Source: Drosophila miranda (lineage: Eukaryota; Arthropoda; Insecta; Diptera; Drosophilidae). From it: a stretch of 64,000 nt of DNA. A program made the translations under genes and the position numbers. The DNA lies in the NCBI RefSeq assembly GCF_003369915.1, contig NC_046673.1:1844001-1908000 (forward strand), written 5' to 3'. This document shows positions 1-12,826 of this stretch, in pieces. Position 1 is the first letter of the stretch, and each line of letters opens with the position of its first letter. The notes beneath the pieces were generated by a model. It did no database searches, was not told the DNA's origin, and saw only the letters and a list, made by a program, of their open reading frames with translations.

Positions 1-2120
1 ATAAAACGAGCGCAGAAGCAGTGCCCGCCACCAAAAACAATTGGGTGTGCAATTAAAAGTTTTCGAGCACTGTAAAAGGTCTTAAATAGAGCGTTCAGCT
101 GGTGGCTTTTGGAAAGCAACAGCAACAACGGTATCAGTCATGGGCAACAAAACTCCCGGCCACATTTGTGCCCGGAGCAATCAAAGGATCCATCTTATGT
201 ATGCAGAAGCCTGACAACTGCTTGGACTGCTTGCTCACACACAATGTGATTTAGCCTCAAAAGTTGCGCCCAAACATGTACATACATGTGTATATGCATG
301 CATGTAAGTAGTACAATCGTTTACATCTGTCGGTGCTAACTACACAATACTGAGAGCCGATGGTTTGAGGGAGCCTGTTCCGTGGATCTGGAGTCCCATA
401 GCCCTTACGCTCCAGACGATCTTCGCATTCCTTAGCTTCCAAGCATTCAGTATCGACAGGGCACTGGCAGGGTCTTAAAGAAACCCAAGGACTTGAACTG
501 TTGTATAAATTTCAATATGATCAACTGGTCTCCTATCTCCTTCAGGGTCGGATTGTTGAGGTCTTTAAGGCCTTCGAGGCCGTTGGTTTTGGACATCGAA
601 CAAATACTTAACGTGCCTTATACATTACCATTTGGGCAATTCATAAGAAATCAATCGATTCATGGGGATGATGATGGGAAGAGCTTTGTCTCAAGCGACA
701 GTAGAACTGTTACCAAATGTTATCAGGATTCAAGCGTGTACTTGGCGGTTGATGCAGAGTACAGATGTATGTATGTACATTAAATGGTGCGAGGCCCTGT
801 GGAGCTCTTGAAGCGCCTGGAGCTCCGGCCGTATTTGACTTTCTTCTATTTTCTAATATGCTCTCATTGATAGCGTTACGTGAAATGTTCTCTTCGTAAG
901 CTTCCATTTTCGCCTTGAAAGAACTTGGTTAAAAATATGTTACCATCTTTTGTGTTTCAGCTGTGGTCTTATGCTATTCAACATCAAAACTTATTAAGAC
1001 AGAGTCGATGGAGATGGGGTAGCAGGGACAGCAGAAGAGCACACAAGTATCGCTCTCTCTTTCTCTCTCTGTGCCCCAACAACAAACAAACAAAATCTCC
1101 GCGAAAGTGCAACTCAGAAAATAATTTACGCAAGATCAGAAAAAAAGCAAAGACTAAAAGAAAAACAAAACAAAAAAAAGCCAAAACAAAAAAAAAAAAT
1201 ATTTCAAATATTGCTGAAAATACTCCTGGCTGGTCGGGCACTTCATGACTGGTTTTCCACTTGTCTGGCTGTCTTTTTCCTTTTTTTTTGGTACTTGCTT
1301 TATGTAAGATGCAACCTGCTGTTGTGGCTGCTGCTGCTGCAACTGCGACAACTTTGCGCCTTAAGTCTTTCGTTTCGCGTTCGTTTTCATTTTCGTTTGG
1401 CGGCGCGCTCATAAATCGCTGAGCACATTGCGAAAGGAAAAAGCATGATAAGCAGGATGGATATGAGATACGTATGGATGCATGGATATGAGGACAGCAT
1501 ACATACATAGGCAATAAGTTAGAAAATATCTACGATTGAGCTTTAGAAAGGCAAGGGGGAAGGAAACTGAGGAATCCTTGGGTTTTTAGGTGGGATGATA
1601 CACAAAATGTACATGGTAAATGGGACTTGAGATGGACATTAGGATTGTTTTAGATTAGATTGGAAGTAAGACTGTAAATGTATGCGGAAGCTACTGCGGA
1701 AAGCTGCAAGATGATATTGAATAAAGAATACAAGTCCATCCACAGTTGGTATTCCAGATTACTAGAGCTTAGGAAAAGCAAGGAGCCATAGGAAATGCTA
1801 CTCGTAAACGGCACAAGAGTGACCAGATCTGTTGCAATAGCCAACCATAGCCAACAATCCCTGTCCTACATAGAGTACGTAAGGTCGTTCTAGTTACAGA
1901 CAACCAACATTTTGCACCGTTTATCTCTCAGTTTGTGGAGCTTTACCCACATTTAATGGTAGCCCACCCTAACCGATTCTCCCCCGAGTGCCTCGGACAG
2001 ACGCGGACAGACGCGGGGCCGAGAAACGAGTTCGATCTGCGGATTCAAGTGCCGTCGATCAGGTCGAGCCCAAAAATTGTGTTCGAGCACACAAGTGTCG
2101 CACACACGCAAGCTACCACA

Positions 2121-2157
2121 GAGAGAGAGAGAGAGAGAGAGAGGGAGAGGGGGAGAG
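2121..2157. repeat. GA microsatellite
   Basis: An almost pure GA dinucleotide run grading into GGGAGA units. GA tracts of this kind are common in Drosophila and can bind GAGA factor, but no adjacent promoter is recognisable. Confidence 0.9.
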
Positions 2158-2904
2158 ACAACCCGCACAGATAGAGTCAATGATCTTTCGGAGCTGTTTG
2201 ACGGGGGGCCCCTGCCCATGGCACTGCCACTGCCACTGCCCCATCAAAAGAGCCAAAGAAACTTGAGCATTTTGCCGGCTGCTTTCACTCTCCATTGGAC
2301 GGAATACGGAATTCTTTCATAAATTTCTTGGCCACGCAGCTGGAGAGGGAAAAGAGAGTTAAACAATTTCGAAAACGTCGCCAGTTAACGACTTTTTTCC
2401 TCTTTGAATCTTTGCGCAGCGCAGCTTTTCTTTCGTTCTCTCTCACTCTCTTTAGCTGTGTTTCCCTGGTCATGCGGGGCGTATGAGTAATTTGCAATGT
2501 CCGTTTTGATCTCTACTGCCGCTCCGATGTCAAATCTCCAATCTCCGTAATTAGCTAAACAATAATCTTCTGCCCTGGCGCATTTGCCATAAGATTAATG
2601 AGCATCCATCCGAACAGGATGGAGAGTGGGCGTTCCATCTCTCCCTCTCGAAAATTACCTCCATATAAACCTCTATTCACACATACATCAATAGTTGTAG
2701 CTGTGTAGCTGTGTAGCTGTTGCCAGCTCCCTCTGGTCTTCGAAGACATCAACGACAGCGGCCATCATCATCCAGCACAGCACCCATCGACGCATCGGGG
2801 GCCCAGACCAGACCAGACGACAGCCGCAGAAGAAAGAAAGAAGAAAAAACATTTCTGACTCGAGCCGCCGAAGTGAAAAAGAAAGTGAAGTTGTCCAACC
2901 ACCG

Positions 2905-2941
2905 CGGATCGCATCGGATCGGATCGTATCGTATCGTATCG
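2905..2941. repeat. ATCG / GTATC short tandem repeat
   Basis: Repeated GGATCG and then GTATC units in tandem. A related but not identical array lies near 33120-33165, just upstream of the PPIP5K 5' exon. Confidence 0.8.
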
Positions 2942-3474
2942 GTCTCTCTGCCAAAAAGTGACTCTTTCTTCGCCGCTTCTGCTTATGTTTATTCTGCTAG
3001 CAGTCAACAAAAAATCACATAGGAGATGTTTAAGCATTTTCTATTATGCAAATATTTCGGCAGCTGACTCCATGAATATTCACTGCCAAAAAACGAAGTG
3101 GTAATCCCAACAACAAAAGGCGAAAATGAAAATGAAATGGCAGCTGAAAATAAACACACTCGACAACATGTTTGTGCCATTCTGAAAGAAGACTGTGAGG
3201 GGTCTGGTACAACCAGCTTTTATCAAACTTTAGATCAAGCATATGTCTATAAAGAGGGAGTTTATATGTTGAAAAAGTGTGTTAAAGCCCCTATCGGATA
3301 TTATTAATCATTAATACTTCAATGTTTTTATAATAGTTTATTTATTTGTATTAAATGATTTCGATGTATGTATATAAAACTTTTCTGTTTATACGAGTAC
3401 TTTACATTAAATTTTGCAAGCTCCTTCAATCTCCACTTTTTGGGTGGTAAAACCATCATATTTGAGAGGAAATG

Positions 3475-3706
3475 GACACGGTTTAGAATCTGGTTTAGAT
3501 CGGATCATTATTACACCCAAAAGGAACGAATGAAATGGCAGTGTCTACGCAACCCTCTTCCACGCGCTTACTCATTTTCTCTCTCTCTCACACACACACT
3601 TACCCTTTGGCGCAGGGGAGCGAGATAGCAACACACATACTGACTGAGTATCGAGTATAAGTGTAGAGCCGTGGCCCTTACACGCTCGCAACGTTCCCGC
3701 CCGTTT
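3475..3706 (+). mobile_element. DINE-1/SGM-like repeat, 3' fragment
   Basis: Diverged copy of the right-hand end of the repeat seen complete at 4822-5958: the 'aaaaggaac' block, the tract of C/T-rich letters, the 'actgactgagtatcg' block and the closing 'cgcaacgttcccgcccg' all recur in order with many substitutions. The left part is absent. Older than the intact copies, judged by divergence. Confidence 0.7.
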
Positions 3707-3959
3707 TATATCAGAATATTACTCTGTGCTTGAACTTGTAACATACATTATGCCATCAACAAATATGGATGTTATTAGTTGCTCGGATTGAGATGTACGA
3801 GTATGTAGTTCAGACGCCTAATTTGGAAACGTGCCTTAACAACACATTCTTACCTGATTTTGCTGCAGAACATTGGGAATTACAAGGATAAGTCGCCTGG
3901 CTACTGGTGTTGTTGCGTTCTGCGACCTTCCTTTAATACTACCATATTTGTACCATATT

Positions 3960-4146
3960 TTGGTCATATACAAGTATAACTCTTAAAGTCTCTAAAAACA
4001 TGGCTATTTCGACTCCACTATTGACGCTGATCAAGAATATACATATATCCTTTACGGGGTCGGAAGCGATCTATTCTGGGTGTTACACATCCACTTCGAC
4101 CACAGATCTCATATACCACTATACTCTTCGAGTACCGGATACAAAA
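3960..4146 (-). mobile_element. DINE-1/SGM-like repeat, 5' fragment
   Basis: Reverse-oriented, diverged left end of the same repeat family: the 'gatcaagaatata' block, the 'ggggtcggaa' block, 'gttacacatccacttc' and a closing 'gagtaccggatacaaaa' occur in the same order as at 7840-7962. The GTCY tract has been lost. It lies about 250 bp from the plus-oriented 3' fragment at 3475-3706, so the two may be remnants of separate insertions. Confidence 0.7.
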
Positions 4147-4821
4147 AATCAATAGCTATATTATGACACATGATAAATGTACAACAAAGTATGTTACAAT
4201 GAATAGCAACAGTGTCTTCTATGGCAAAGGGGGTAATAGCAGAACCTTAAACCATTCCAGAAATTTCACACCAATTTCCTGGCTAGTTCCGACGGCGGCA
4301 GCAGCTTTTTGAATTTCCATTTTCTAAAAATACGAGTATTTCTATGTTCGTTGGCTGCGCATTCGATTAGCCAAGGCATTTGAATAAATTGGCAAAAGCA
4401 AAAAGCGAAATAAGGGTCACACTCTCGCCTCTTTAGAACTTTCCCCGGAGGCGAAACTTTTGCGGTTATGGCCAGCCGCACCCGCACCCGCATCGGCAGC
4501 CGACGTCGCGGCGGTGCCACCGCTCCCACCTGCTGCGCCCGCACCCAACTAAATGCCAAACAGCGCACAGCTAATGGCTGGCTGCCCATGCAAACACCTG
4601 AGCTCAAAATAATAGGTCTCAGTGGGCAAACAGTTGTTTTTTAGAAATTTACATTTGAGGCTGTTCTTTTTAAATCGCATGCCTCGCATATCTGCATACT
4701 TTTTGCAAAACGTATATGTAGTTTACGTTATATCCAACTACTAGCTAACGAAAAATTCCATCTATGTGTGGGTGGTATTTTGGTAAATACCCAATATTCA
4801 ATTTATAATTTTTTGCATTTT

Positions 4822-5958
4822 TATACCCGATACTCAAAATGAGTATTGGGGTATATTAGATTTGTGGTAAAAGTGGATGTGTGTAACGTCCAGAAGGAAT
4901 CGTTTCCGACCCCATAAAGTATATATATTCTTGATCAGCATCAATAGCCGAGTCGATTGAGCCATGTCTGTCTGTCCGTCTGTCCATCTGTCCGTCTGTC
5001 CGTCCGTCCGTCCGTCCGTCCGTCTGTCCGTCCCCTTCAGCGCCTAGTGCTCAAAGACTATAAGAGCGAGAGCAACGATGTTTTGGATCCAGACTTCTGT
5101 GATATGTCACTGCTACAAGAATATTTCAAAATTTTGCCCCGCCCACTTCCGCCCCCAAAAAGGGCGAAAATGTGTGGCATCCACAATTACGACGGTACGA
5201 GAAAACTAAAAACGCAGAATCGTAGAAGATGACTATATCTTCTAGAGTGCAAAATCTGAACCAGATCGTACAATTATTATAGCCAGAATCAAGAAAACAA
5301 TTTCATTCTTTCTCGCTCTGTCTCCCTCTAACACACAGGTTTCATGGTCGGATTTGCCAATTGCAAAATATGAGTTCAAGGATCTCAGAACCTATAAGAG
5401 CTAGAGCAACCAAATTTGGTATCCACACTCCTGTGATATCGGACCTTGACCATTTTGTGTCAAAATTTCGCCACACCCCCTTCCGCCCCCGCAAAGGACG
5501 AAAATCTGAGGCATCCACAAATCTCAGAGACTATTAAGGCTAGAGTAACCAAATTTGGTACACACACTCCTTTGAGATGTAACTATAAAACGCATATCTC
5601 AAAATTTCGCCGCACCCCCTTCCGCCCACACAAAGGACGAAAATCTGTTGCATCCACAATATTGCAGATTCGAGAAAACTAAAAACGCAGAATCATAGAT
5701 AATGACCATATCTATCAGATTGCTGAATCTGGATCAGATCGGATCATTTTTATAGCCAAAAGGAACAAATCAATTTGCAGTGGCTACGTAGCGCCCGACG
5801 TCACGCTCAGACTGCTTTTCTGTCTCTCTCGCACGCACTCTTTGTCGTGTCGTTTAATATTAGCAGCGTCTGCCGGAGGAGAGCCATACTGACTTAGTAT
5901 CGGGTATAACTGTAGAGTTGCGGTGTCCGCAGCAACTCACAACGTTCCCCCTCGTTTG
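4822..5958 (+). mobile_element. DINE-1/SGM-like Helitron repeat, copy A
   Basis: Begins with TATACCCGATACTC and ends in CAACGTTCCCCCTCG. An inverted pair lies at its edges, since 'tatacccgatact' at the left is matched by 'agtatcgggtata' near the right. A GTCY tract (repeats of GTCC and GTCT) lies at about 4967-5030, the signature of DINE-1 elements as I remember them. No transposase-sized frame exists, so it is nonautonomous. Three further full-length or near full-length copies occur in the window. Family assignment comes from structure and memory of obscura-group SGM elements. Confidence 0.8.
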
Positions 5959-6867
5959 TATTTGAATGATTGTGCATTTTCGAGTATATATGGCTTTAAC
6001 CACAAGTGTGTTCAGTGCAGGGGAGTGTGAGTGAGGGCCACACGTTTGCTCTTGTTACAGTTCGAACAGTCCCTCTCTCTCCACTTCTCCTACTTCTTAA
6101 GCTGTGGCCCGCATGCAAAATTAAGCAAAAACTCAACTGAGTGGAAATTTTATTTGATTGCGTTTTTTGGTTTTTCTTTCTACTATTCAGCATATCTGAA
6201 ATTCTCACACGGGTACCCCCTTCACATACACACATTTGCATAAGTACTAGAGGTCTCCGTCAATGGCAAAAAACCGGCACTCGAATGAAAAATGCTCAAA
6301 GTGAATTGAGTGAATTCGAATGCTACGCTGCACAGGGTCCATTGCACAGTGTTTTCCAAAAGTACTTAGGCTTTGAGAGCAATATTTTGTCCTTGTTTAA
6401 AAGAACAATAACAATATGTATATGAAATTCATTTTCATTCATATTATGAATTCGTAAGAAAAAGAAAAATTTATTGTACTGTATCTGTTATTTTAAGTTT
6501 GTCCTTTTTTCCAGTTTAAAATTTGTACCTTGACCTACAAAAAAAGGGCCGTATTTGGCCGTGAGTTGGACTTTAACGAGCCACTGTGCGCCGATAGAGT
6601 TTCAGTTTGAGTGAGTGAATGCACTCACGTAAAACTCATACGCACTAAATTTAAGCGACGAGCCACGAGTTGAACGAGCGGGAGTGAGGGGGTTATTTCC
6701 GAACTCATTCGAATGTTTTTTTTGGTAAATCATGATAAAATATCCCTCTTTTGGTTGCAGATACCAAAACATAGAAAAAATTGTATTTTAATTGTTCTGA
6801 TTTCCGGCTAGTATCAGTTCTTAAATTTGTATAGAAATCGAACTTTAAAAATGGAAAAAACTAGCTA
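5959..6867. other. Spacer between inverted DINE-1 copies
   Basis: About 0.9 kb between copy A (plus) and copy B (minus). It contains short frames only, an AT-rich right half and a patch rich in GAGTGAG/CGAGC words at about 6600-6690. No gene or further element recognised. Confidence 0.6.
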
Positions 6868-7962
6868 TAAACGAGGGGGAACGTTGTGAGTTGCTGCGGA
6901 CACCGCAACTCTACGGTTATACCCGATACTAGGTCAGTATGGCTCTCCTCCGGCAGACGCCGCTAATATTAAACGACACGACAAAGAGTGCGTGCGAGAG
7001 AGACAGAAAATCAGTCTGAGCGTGACGTCAGGCGCTGCGTAGCCACTGCAAATTGATTTGTTCCTTATGGCTATAAAAATGATCTGATCTGATCCAGATT
7101 CAGCAATCTGATAGATATGGTCATTATCTATGATTCTGGGTTTTTAGTTTTCTTGAATCTGCAATATTGTGGATGCAACAGATTTTCGTCTTTTGTGGGG
7201 GCGGAAGGGGGTGGTCCGAAATTTTGAGATATACGTTTTAAAGTGAGATATAACAGGAGTGCGGATACCAAATTTGGTTACTCTAGCCTTAATAGTCTCT
7301 GAGAGTTTTGAATATCCCCAGATTTTCGTCCTTTGCGGGGGCGGAAGAAGGTGTGGCGAAATTTTGAAACAAACTCGTCTCGGTCCGATATATTAGGAGT
7401 GTGGATACCAAATTTGGTTGCTCTAGCTTTTGTAGTCTCTGAGATCGAGGCGCTAATGTTTTACTCTAAGCAAAGCCGCCTATGCTACGTGTGTGTTAGA
7501 GAGAGACAGGGCGAGAAAAAATGAAAGTGTTTTCTTGATGCTGGCTATAATAATAATACGATCCAATTCAGATTCCGCTCTCTTAAAGATATGGTCATTC
7601 TCTACAATTCTACGTTTTTGGTTTTCTCATATCTTTAAAATTGTGGATGCCACAGATTTTCGTCCTTTGTGGGGGCGGAAGTGGGCGGGGCGAAGTTTTG
7701 AAATATTTTTGTAGCAGTGACATATCACAGAAGTCTGGATCCAAAACATCGTTGCTCTCGCTCTTATAGTCTTTGAGCACTAGGCGCTGAAGGGGACGGA
7801 CAGACGGACAGACAGACAGGGCTCAATCGACTCGGCTATTGATGCTGATCAAGAATATATATACTTTATGGGGTCGGAAACGATTCCTTCTGGACGTTAC
7901 ACACATCCACTTTTACCACAAATCTAATATACCCCAATACTCATTTTGAGTATCGGGTATAA
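6868..7962 (-). mobile_element. DINE-1/SGM-like Helitron repeat, copy B
   Basis: Reverse complement of copy A: it opens with ACGAGGGGGAACGTTG and closes with GAGTATCGGGTATAAA. The GTCY tract appears here as GACA/GACG units at about 7795-7820 and is shorter than in copy A. With copy A it makes a long inverted repeat with a 0.9 kb spacer. Confidence 0.8.
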
Positions 7963-10648
7963 AAAGCTGATTTTGCAACAGTTGCTTTTGGGTTTTGCCG
8001 TGCGTGACTCTATCTTGCAGGTTCTTCATTTCAAGCTCGTTATTTGGCCAAAAGGGTTAAAGAAGGCCAAAAAGGTTCAAGTTTGAGAAGAAAACCAACT
8101 ACAGAGCTTGAAGTGAAGAACATGATAGAGTTATGCATGGATGAGGTATGTTTTGGGCCCTTGTTGTAGTGAAAAAGAAGGCAATAGTTGATGATAATAC
8201 AAATACGGATATCATTGAATCGGGGTAGCTTCCCTCACCACGCTTTGCGAAATGATAAGAGCATCCCACTCGGGAATTTGTGGACCGCGACCAAAAGCCC
8301 CTCATCCCAGAGGTAGCACAATCCGTTTGAGTCACTCTTATCAGCCCTAAGCTTTCATCAGAAGTGTATTTATCTTTGTTATAAGATTAGTTTGAAGCTC
8401 TATCGCTTACGAAAATGGCTCCTTCTCCATGTAGACAGAGCTTCAAGAGAGCCGCCGCGCACGAGCGTGTCGACTTCAGAATCTAGCTCCGAGATCTCTC
8501 AATCATCTAGCATGCTCAGCGTCGCGGGCCATTACTCAGGCGGACAGAGGGGACAGAGAGAGAGAATGAGCGAGAAACAAGCGCTGCAGTCGCAGTCGCT
8601 GTCGCTGTCGCAGTCTCGTTTGTCTTTTCCACTCCGCCTCCACTCACATTCCCTCCTAAACCCACCCACAGTTCGTGGAACCCCATGGCCGTCAGTGGGT
8701 GCTGTGCGTCGTGGAACGCGTCTGGCATACGCAATTTAGAATTTGCAATGGCAATCGAATTTGGATCGAGGCTGACAAGTGAAAACGGTTGCCGGCCAGA
8801 GACGCATTCTGGCCGTCTCGTCGGTCGTTGACAGCTAATCGGGTGTCTTGGCCGGCACTTTCACTCGCCCGTCGGCGTCATTAGCATGGCATCATCATTA
8901 TCAGCAGTGCTATCATCATCCGGCATCTGGCTGTCCACTGGCTGATGCTTGGCTGATTGTGGCTTTGAGTTGAGTAATCGCAAGTCTAGATCAGCGATGA
9001 CCCAACGCGAACTGTAACCAGGTTGTTGTTCAACAGACAGTTTTGACTGTAGCTGTCACAAAAAAAAAGGTAAATCAATCCGTCTATTTTATGGCCACAG
9101 GGCCCGAGGGACCCGCCACTATACGAATTTAATGTTGTCGAGCATCGGCCTGATCTATATATTGGCAAGCAACTGCATGCAGGAGAGGTCTCTCCCCTAC
9201 CACCCTTCAAATTAACTTGAATTGCCCGACCAGAAGGAGCATACGGCAATGTTGTCCAAAAACGCTCTACGATAAGCTCCAATAAGCTTGGAAAAACGAA
9301 AGCTCACCTCTGAAAAAAACATTAAATAAAAACATTTTTTAAATATTTAATTCATTAATTCACACTTTTTCACAGAGGAGCTTCAAGACGGCAGCACCTG
9401 TCGGGCCGTAGTCCAATCAGTCTCTTCAGAGCATTGCACGACATGAGCGACTGCAGCCCGTAGCAATTGTACTACTGTTCGCTTTTTGAGCCAAAAGACG
9501 ATTGAAGAGGACACAGACTTGGGTATTGATGGACCCATGCCTTCCCATTCCCATGATTTCCCACAAATAATGTGCTCCCTATGCATGAAGTCCTCACTTC
9601 CATTTAGGTAAGGATGGAACATACCAGCAACTGGCTCTTTAGGTCTACGTCTACGCACAGTTCTTTTAGAACTCTCTTAGAACTGGTTGTTGGTGTAATT
9701 TCAACATTGCTGAACGTTCGAAATTCTCTTTCAGTTTCCGATAGAAGCATAACAAGCACATTCTTGGCATGCATCCTTGAGAATTTAAAGAGCATACATA
9801 CATTTGTATGCACATAGTAGATCTTTCCATAAATATAAAATATAAAATGTTATTAATGTCAATCTCGTTGTCTTGGTGATGAGACCATGGAGCGTCGCTA
9901 TCGAGGAGTTTGGGACGAAGCGATGATGGGTGACTTTAGTTGGTTTCTCACTAGAGTCTCACTAAGTCTTAACATGGAAAAGAAACCCAAATCAATCATA
10001 GGCCAAATATTTTTAATTAAAGTTTTCTTTATTAATGAAAATGAGTAAAAATCGAACTTCTGCATTTTTACTGAAATGCTTAAAACTTCTATATATTTCC
10101 GAAAGATTTTGTTATTTAAATAAAAGATCAGACTTATATTAAGATTAATAAATCGGGTTAGTGAAAATGTGCTTTTTTTTTGCAATCAATAGCATAATCT
10201 AGTTTTTATTCTAAATTTTTAAAAATAAATAACATATTCATCAATAGCGTTAACGGCGTTGATCGGACTTAAAAATATTCTTTGGATGGTTGATTGGAAA
10301 TTTAATTACCTTTGAATTCAAGTTTAATTTAATTTATTGAAACTTGTCCACTGGAAACGAAGATGATTTCACTGAAGTAAAATAACTTTTCTATAATAGA
10401 AAATATGTATGAAAAACTTTATTAACTTTCGACTTAATTTTTTAAATGGGCGTCAAGTGCCGTGGATCGACCATTTTTGTACACTTTGGAAACTAAAGTT
10501 ATTAACTCGATTATATAAAAAGTGATATTCGATCAGATTAAACCTCATTTTGTATAAATTCCGCGGAGAGCAAAGATGAAGAATGGTTTTTGAATTGTTT
10601 TGACTCGAGCATATCTTGAAATTGTTGGTAGTGACTCCTCACTCCTCA
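7963..10648. other. Noncoding stretch between transposable elements
   Basis: About 2.7 kb. From about 8390 to 8960 the base composition is more balanced, with CAG/CTG words. Two open frames on the minus strand at 9383-9658 and 9604-9813 show no recognisable family. From 9800 to 10640 it is strongly AT-rich. I see no gene. Confidence 0.55.
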
Positions 10649-12792
10649 TCAGACACATAACCCATCTTCTAAGATAGGCCGGACCAGAGAAACATAAAGT
10701 AGTTTTGTGGTATAAGATCCATTAGACCATATTTCGATAAAACCAAGGACTCCTTTGGCTTTCTTTGAAATAGTGGATATATGGGAATGAAAGCTTAATG
10801 GTACAAAGACAATGCCAGAATCATTAACTTTATATAAGCGTTGCAAGAAAATGTTATTGAGTGATTCAGTAGTCGAAAAGTAAGGCTTGCAGCGATGGAA
10901 AGTCAGGACAGTTGGAGATGTTAAGACGAAGGTTTATTAAACACCAATTATTGAGAGCGGCGAGATCACATTGACGCAATAACGGGGACGCGGGATCAAT
11001 TTGGGAAAAAAATAGCTTGACATCATCCGAATACATTAGGAATCGGAAATAAGCTAAGACTTGGGGAAGATCATTGATAAACAGGTTAAATAACAAGCGC
11101 CGAAGATGGCTAGGTTGAGGTGCCCAGACGAGACAAAACCCGGTTCAGATAGAGACGATTTAAAGAAGACACCCTCCAGAAAAGATGTTTAGTCGGAAAC
11201 CCACGAAGAGATTTATTATGGATAGGAAGATAATGATTTGCTGAGTCAAAATCTTTACTAAAATCAATTTAAACTACTTTGAAAAAGAATAGTTCGAATA
11301 ATCAGATTGCGAGCCGGGGCTTTTTAACTTCTCGCATAAACGAGATTTTATATTCCGTAGCTTTTTTAAACGCGGAGTGAACAAGATAGGCCCTTTTAAG
11401 TTTCTCAAATGGGACAATAAGGTGACATGTTATATAGACAGAGAATCGACGACATCAGGTTAGAGTTTTCAGAAGGAGACCAACAAATATTTGGCAGGCT
11501 AAAATCCCTTGGGGCAATAAGACAATCGGAATCAACAAGTTCGTATGAAACAAGCTGAAGCTGGGCAGCGTGAAGCATGTAAGTTTAAAATTCAGAGGAC
11601 GGTGGGATGTAAGAGCAAGATATAAAGATATATAAGATAGATTTAACGAGCACAGTCGACAAAAAGTGTTGGGAAGTTGTGTCCGAACGGACAGCAATCA
11701 GGACACCACCACCACGAGATGGAATCAGAAAGTGAGCAGTTAAGCCAGGTTTCGAAAAAGGCGCTATATCGGCCTCGAAAGTTGCACTATCTGTATGCAA
11801 CTTGTTGAGCTTGATGCACAAACCACAAACGTTCTGATAGACTATTGATATTTACAGGAAGCGGAGAATTCCGTTTTTTGCTACAGTGGGAAGAATTCCA
11901 ACTCTATGTTCAGGGCTAGTGTGAGGATTGGTAAAGAACCTCTACCGGCCAGAAAGAGGGGTCGAGCATACTATTGAAATGCTTATCAGGAACGACAATA
12001 TTGAGTTAAGAAAACATATAGTCTCTTACCATGACCCAGCACCGTAGCCGGTGCCAATAGACGACAGACGAAGTGGATTTTAGAGGGGCAACAGCAGTAA
12101 GAATAGATGGAGGGGTAACAGTGTTATTGGCCGCATGCCTCAGCATGTAAAGTCAGCGAGGCGCCAACTTCCCGATGGGTAGAATCTGCTGACAGAGAAC
12201 TTTCAGTGGATAGAGCGATGGACGCCGAGGTAGAAGGAGTCTCTGCATCCATGCTAATACCAGCGTCGGCGGATTCAATTGTGGGCAAAGAAGTCTCAGC
12301 AACGGGATCGTCGTTGTCCTTACGTACTATGACATATGTAACTGTCAGACGCGGGTACCCTTTTGGCTGAGGAAGCGGCTGGTGCAGAGCCAGATGTGGG
12401 TAGAATAGGGACTGCAAGATAATTATCGCTATTACTATTGGGCAAATTAATAATAAATAACCTTCTTTCTCTTTAGAGACCCAGCTAAAACATTAAGGTT
12501 TTTAAAATGAGATTCCATCGAGCGAAACTTCACCTGTAGCAGCCGGAATCCAGAAAAGACAGCAGCGAATTCACGATGAGTTTGTCTCATGAAAATTCCC
12601 AGTTTGCTTTCGATAGCCCTGCAATCCCAACAGTCTTGGTTCATAGACGATGCGAAGGCGAGGGCCTTGTTTTGGTTCCGGAATAATCAATTTCCATGAC
12701 CAGGGAGGTTGAAATAAGGCGGGGAAAACCTTTAATTGGCCCCTCAGCCAGAAGAGTTTTGAAAAGCCTGACTTTAAATGTACACGTTGCAA
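10649..12792 (-). pseudogene. Decayed non-LTR (LINE) retrotransposon
   Basis: Read on the minus strand, fragments follow the order of a non-LTR element. At 12124-12792 there are low-complexity ORF1-like pieces. At 11585-11821 is an endonuclease-like piece with SRGGGVLIAV and, near its end, SYIPPSS. At 10866-11096 is a reverse-transcriptase piece with LFNLFINDLP and a YSDD box (11022-11033) in place of YADD. At 10649-10846 is a downstream piece with YTTKLLYVSLVRPILE, the segment that follows the RT fingers in jockey/CR1-type elements. Stops and frame shifts separate the pieces, so it is not functional. Family level (jockey/CR1-like) is inferred; the ORF1 part is the weakest. Confidence 0.75.
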
Positions 12793-12826
12793 AGAAAACC
12801 ATTTGAATTCAACCTAGCAGTGTTTT

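Larger units (their letters stand above)
1..3474. other. Noncoding DNA, no gene recognised
   Basis: About 3.5 kb with only short overlapping frames, A-rich runs (about 1130-1200) and simple repeats. Nothing resembles a known protein and no frame has coding-type third positions. The texture (GA and CATA microsatellites, short AT stretches) is that of a Drosophila intron or intergenic region. A large gene lying mostly left of the window could own it as an intron, but nothing here shows that. Confidence 0.6.

Noticed and set aside
984..1514. 176-codon minus-strand frame
   Set aside because: Its long Phe/Lys runs come from A/T-rich simple sequence; no family pattern, and it overlaps other similar frames.
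4957..5232. Frame with CPSVRLSVRPSVRP repeats
   Set aside because: It is translation of the GTCY microsatellite inside DINE copy A, not a protein.
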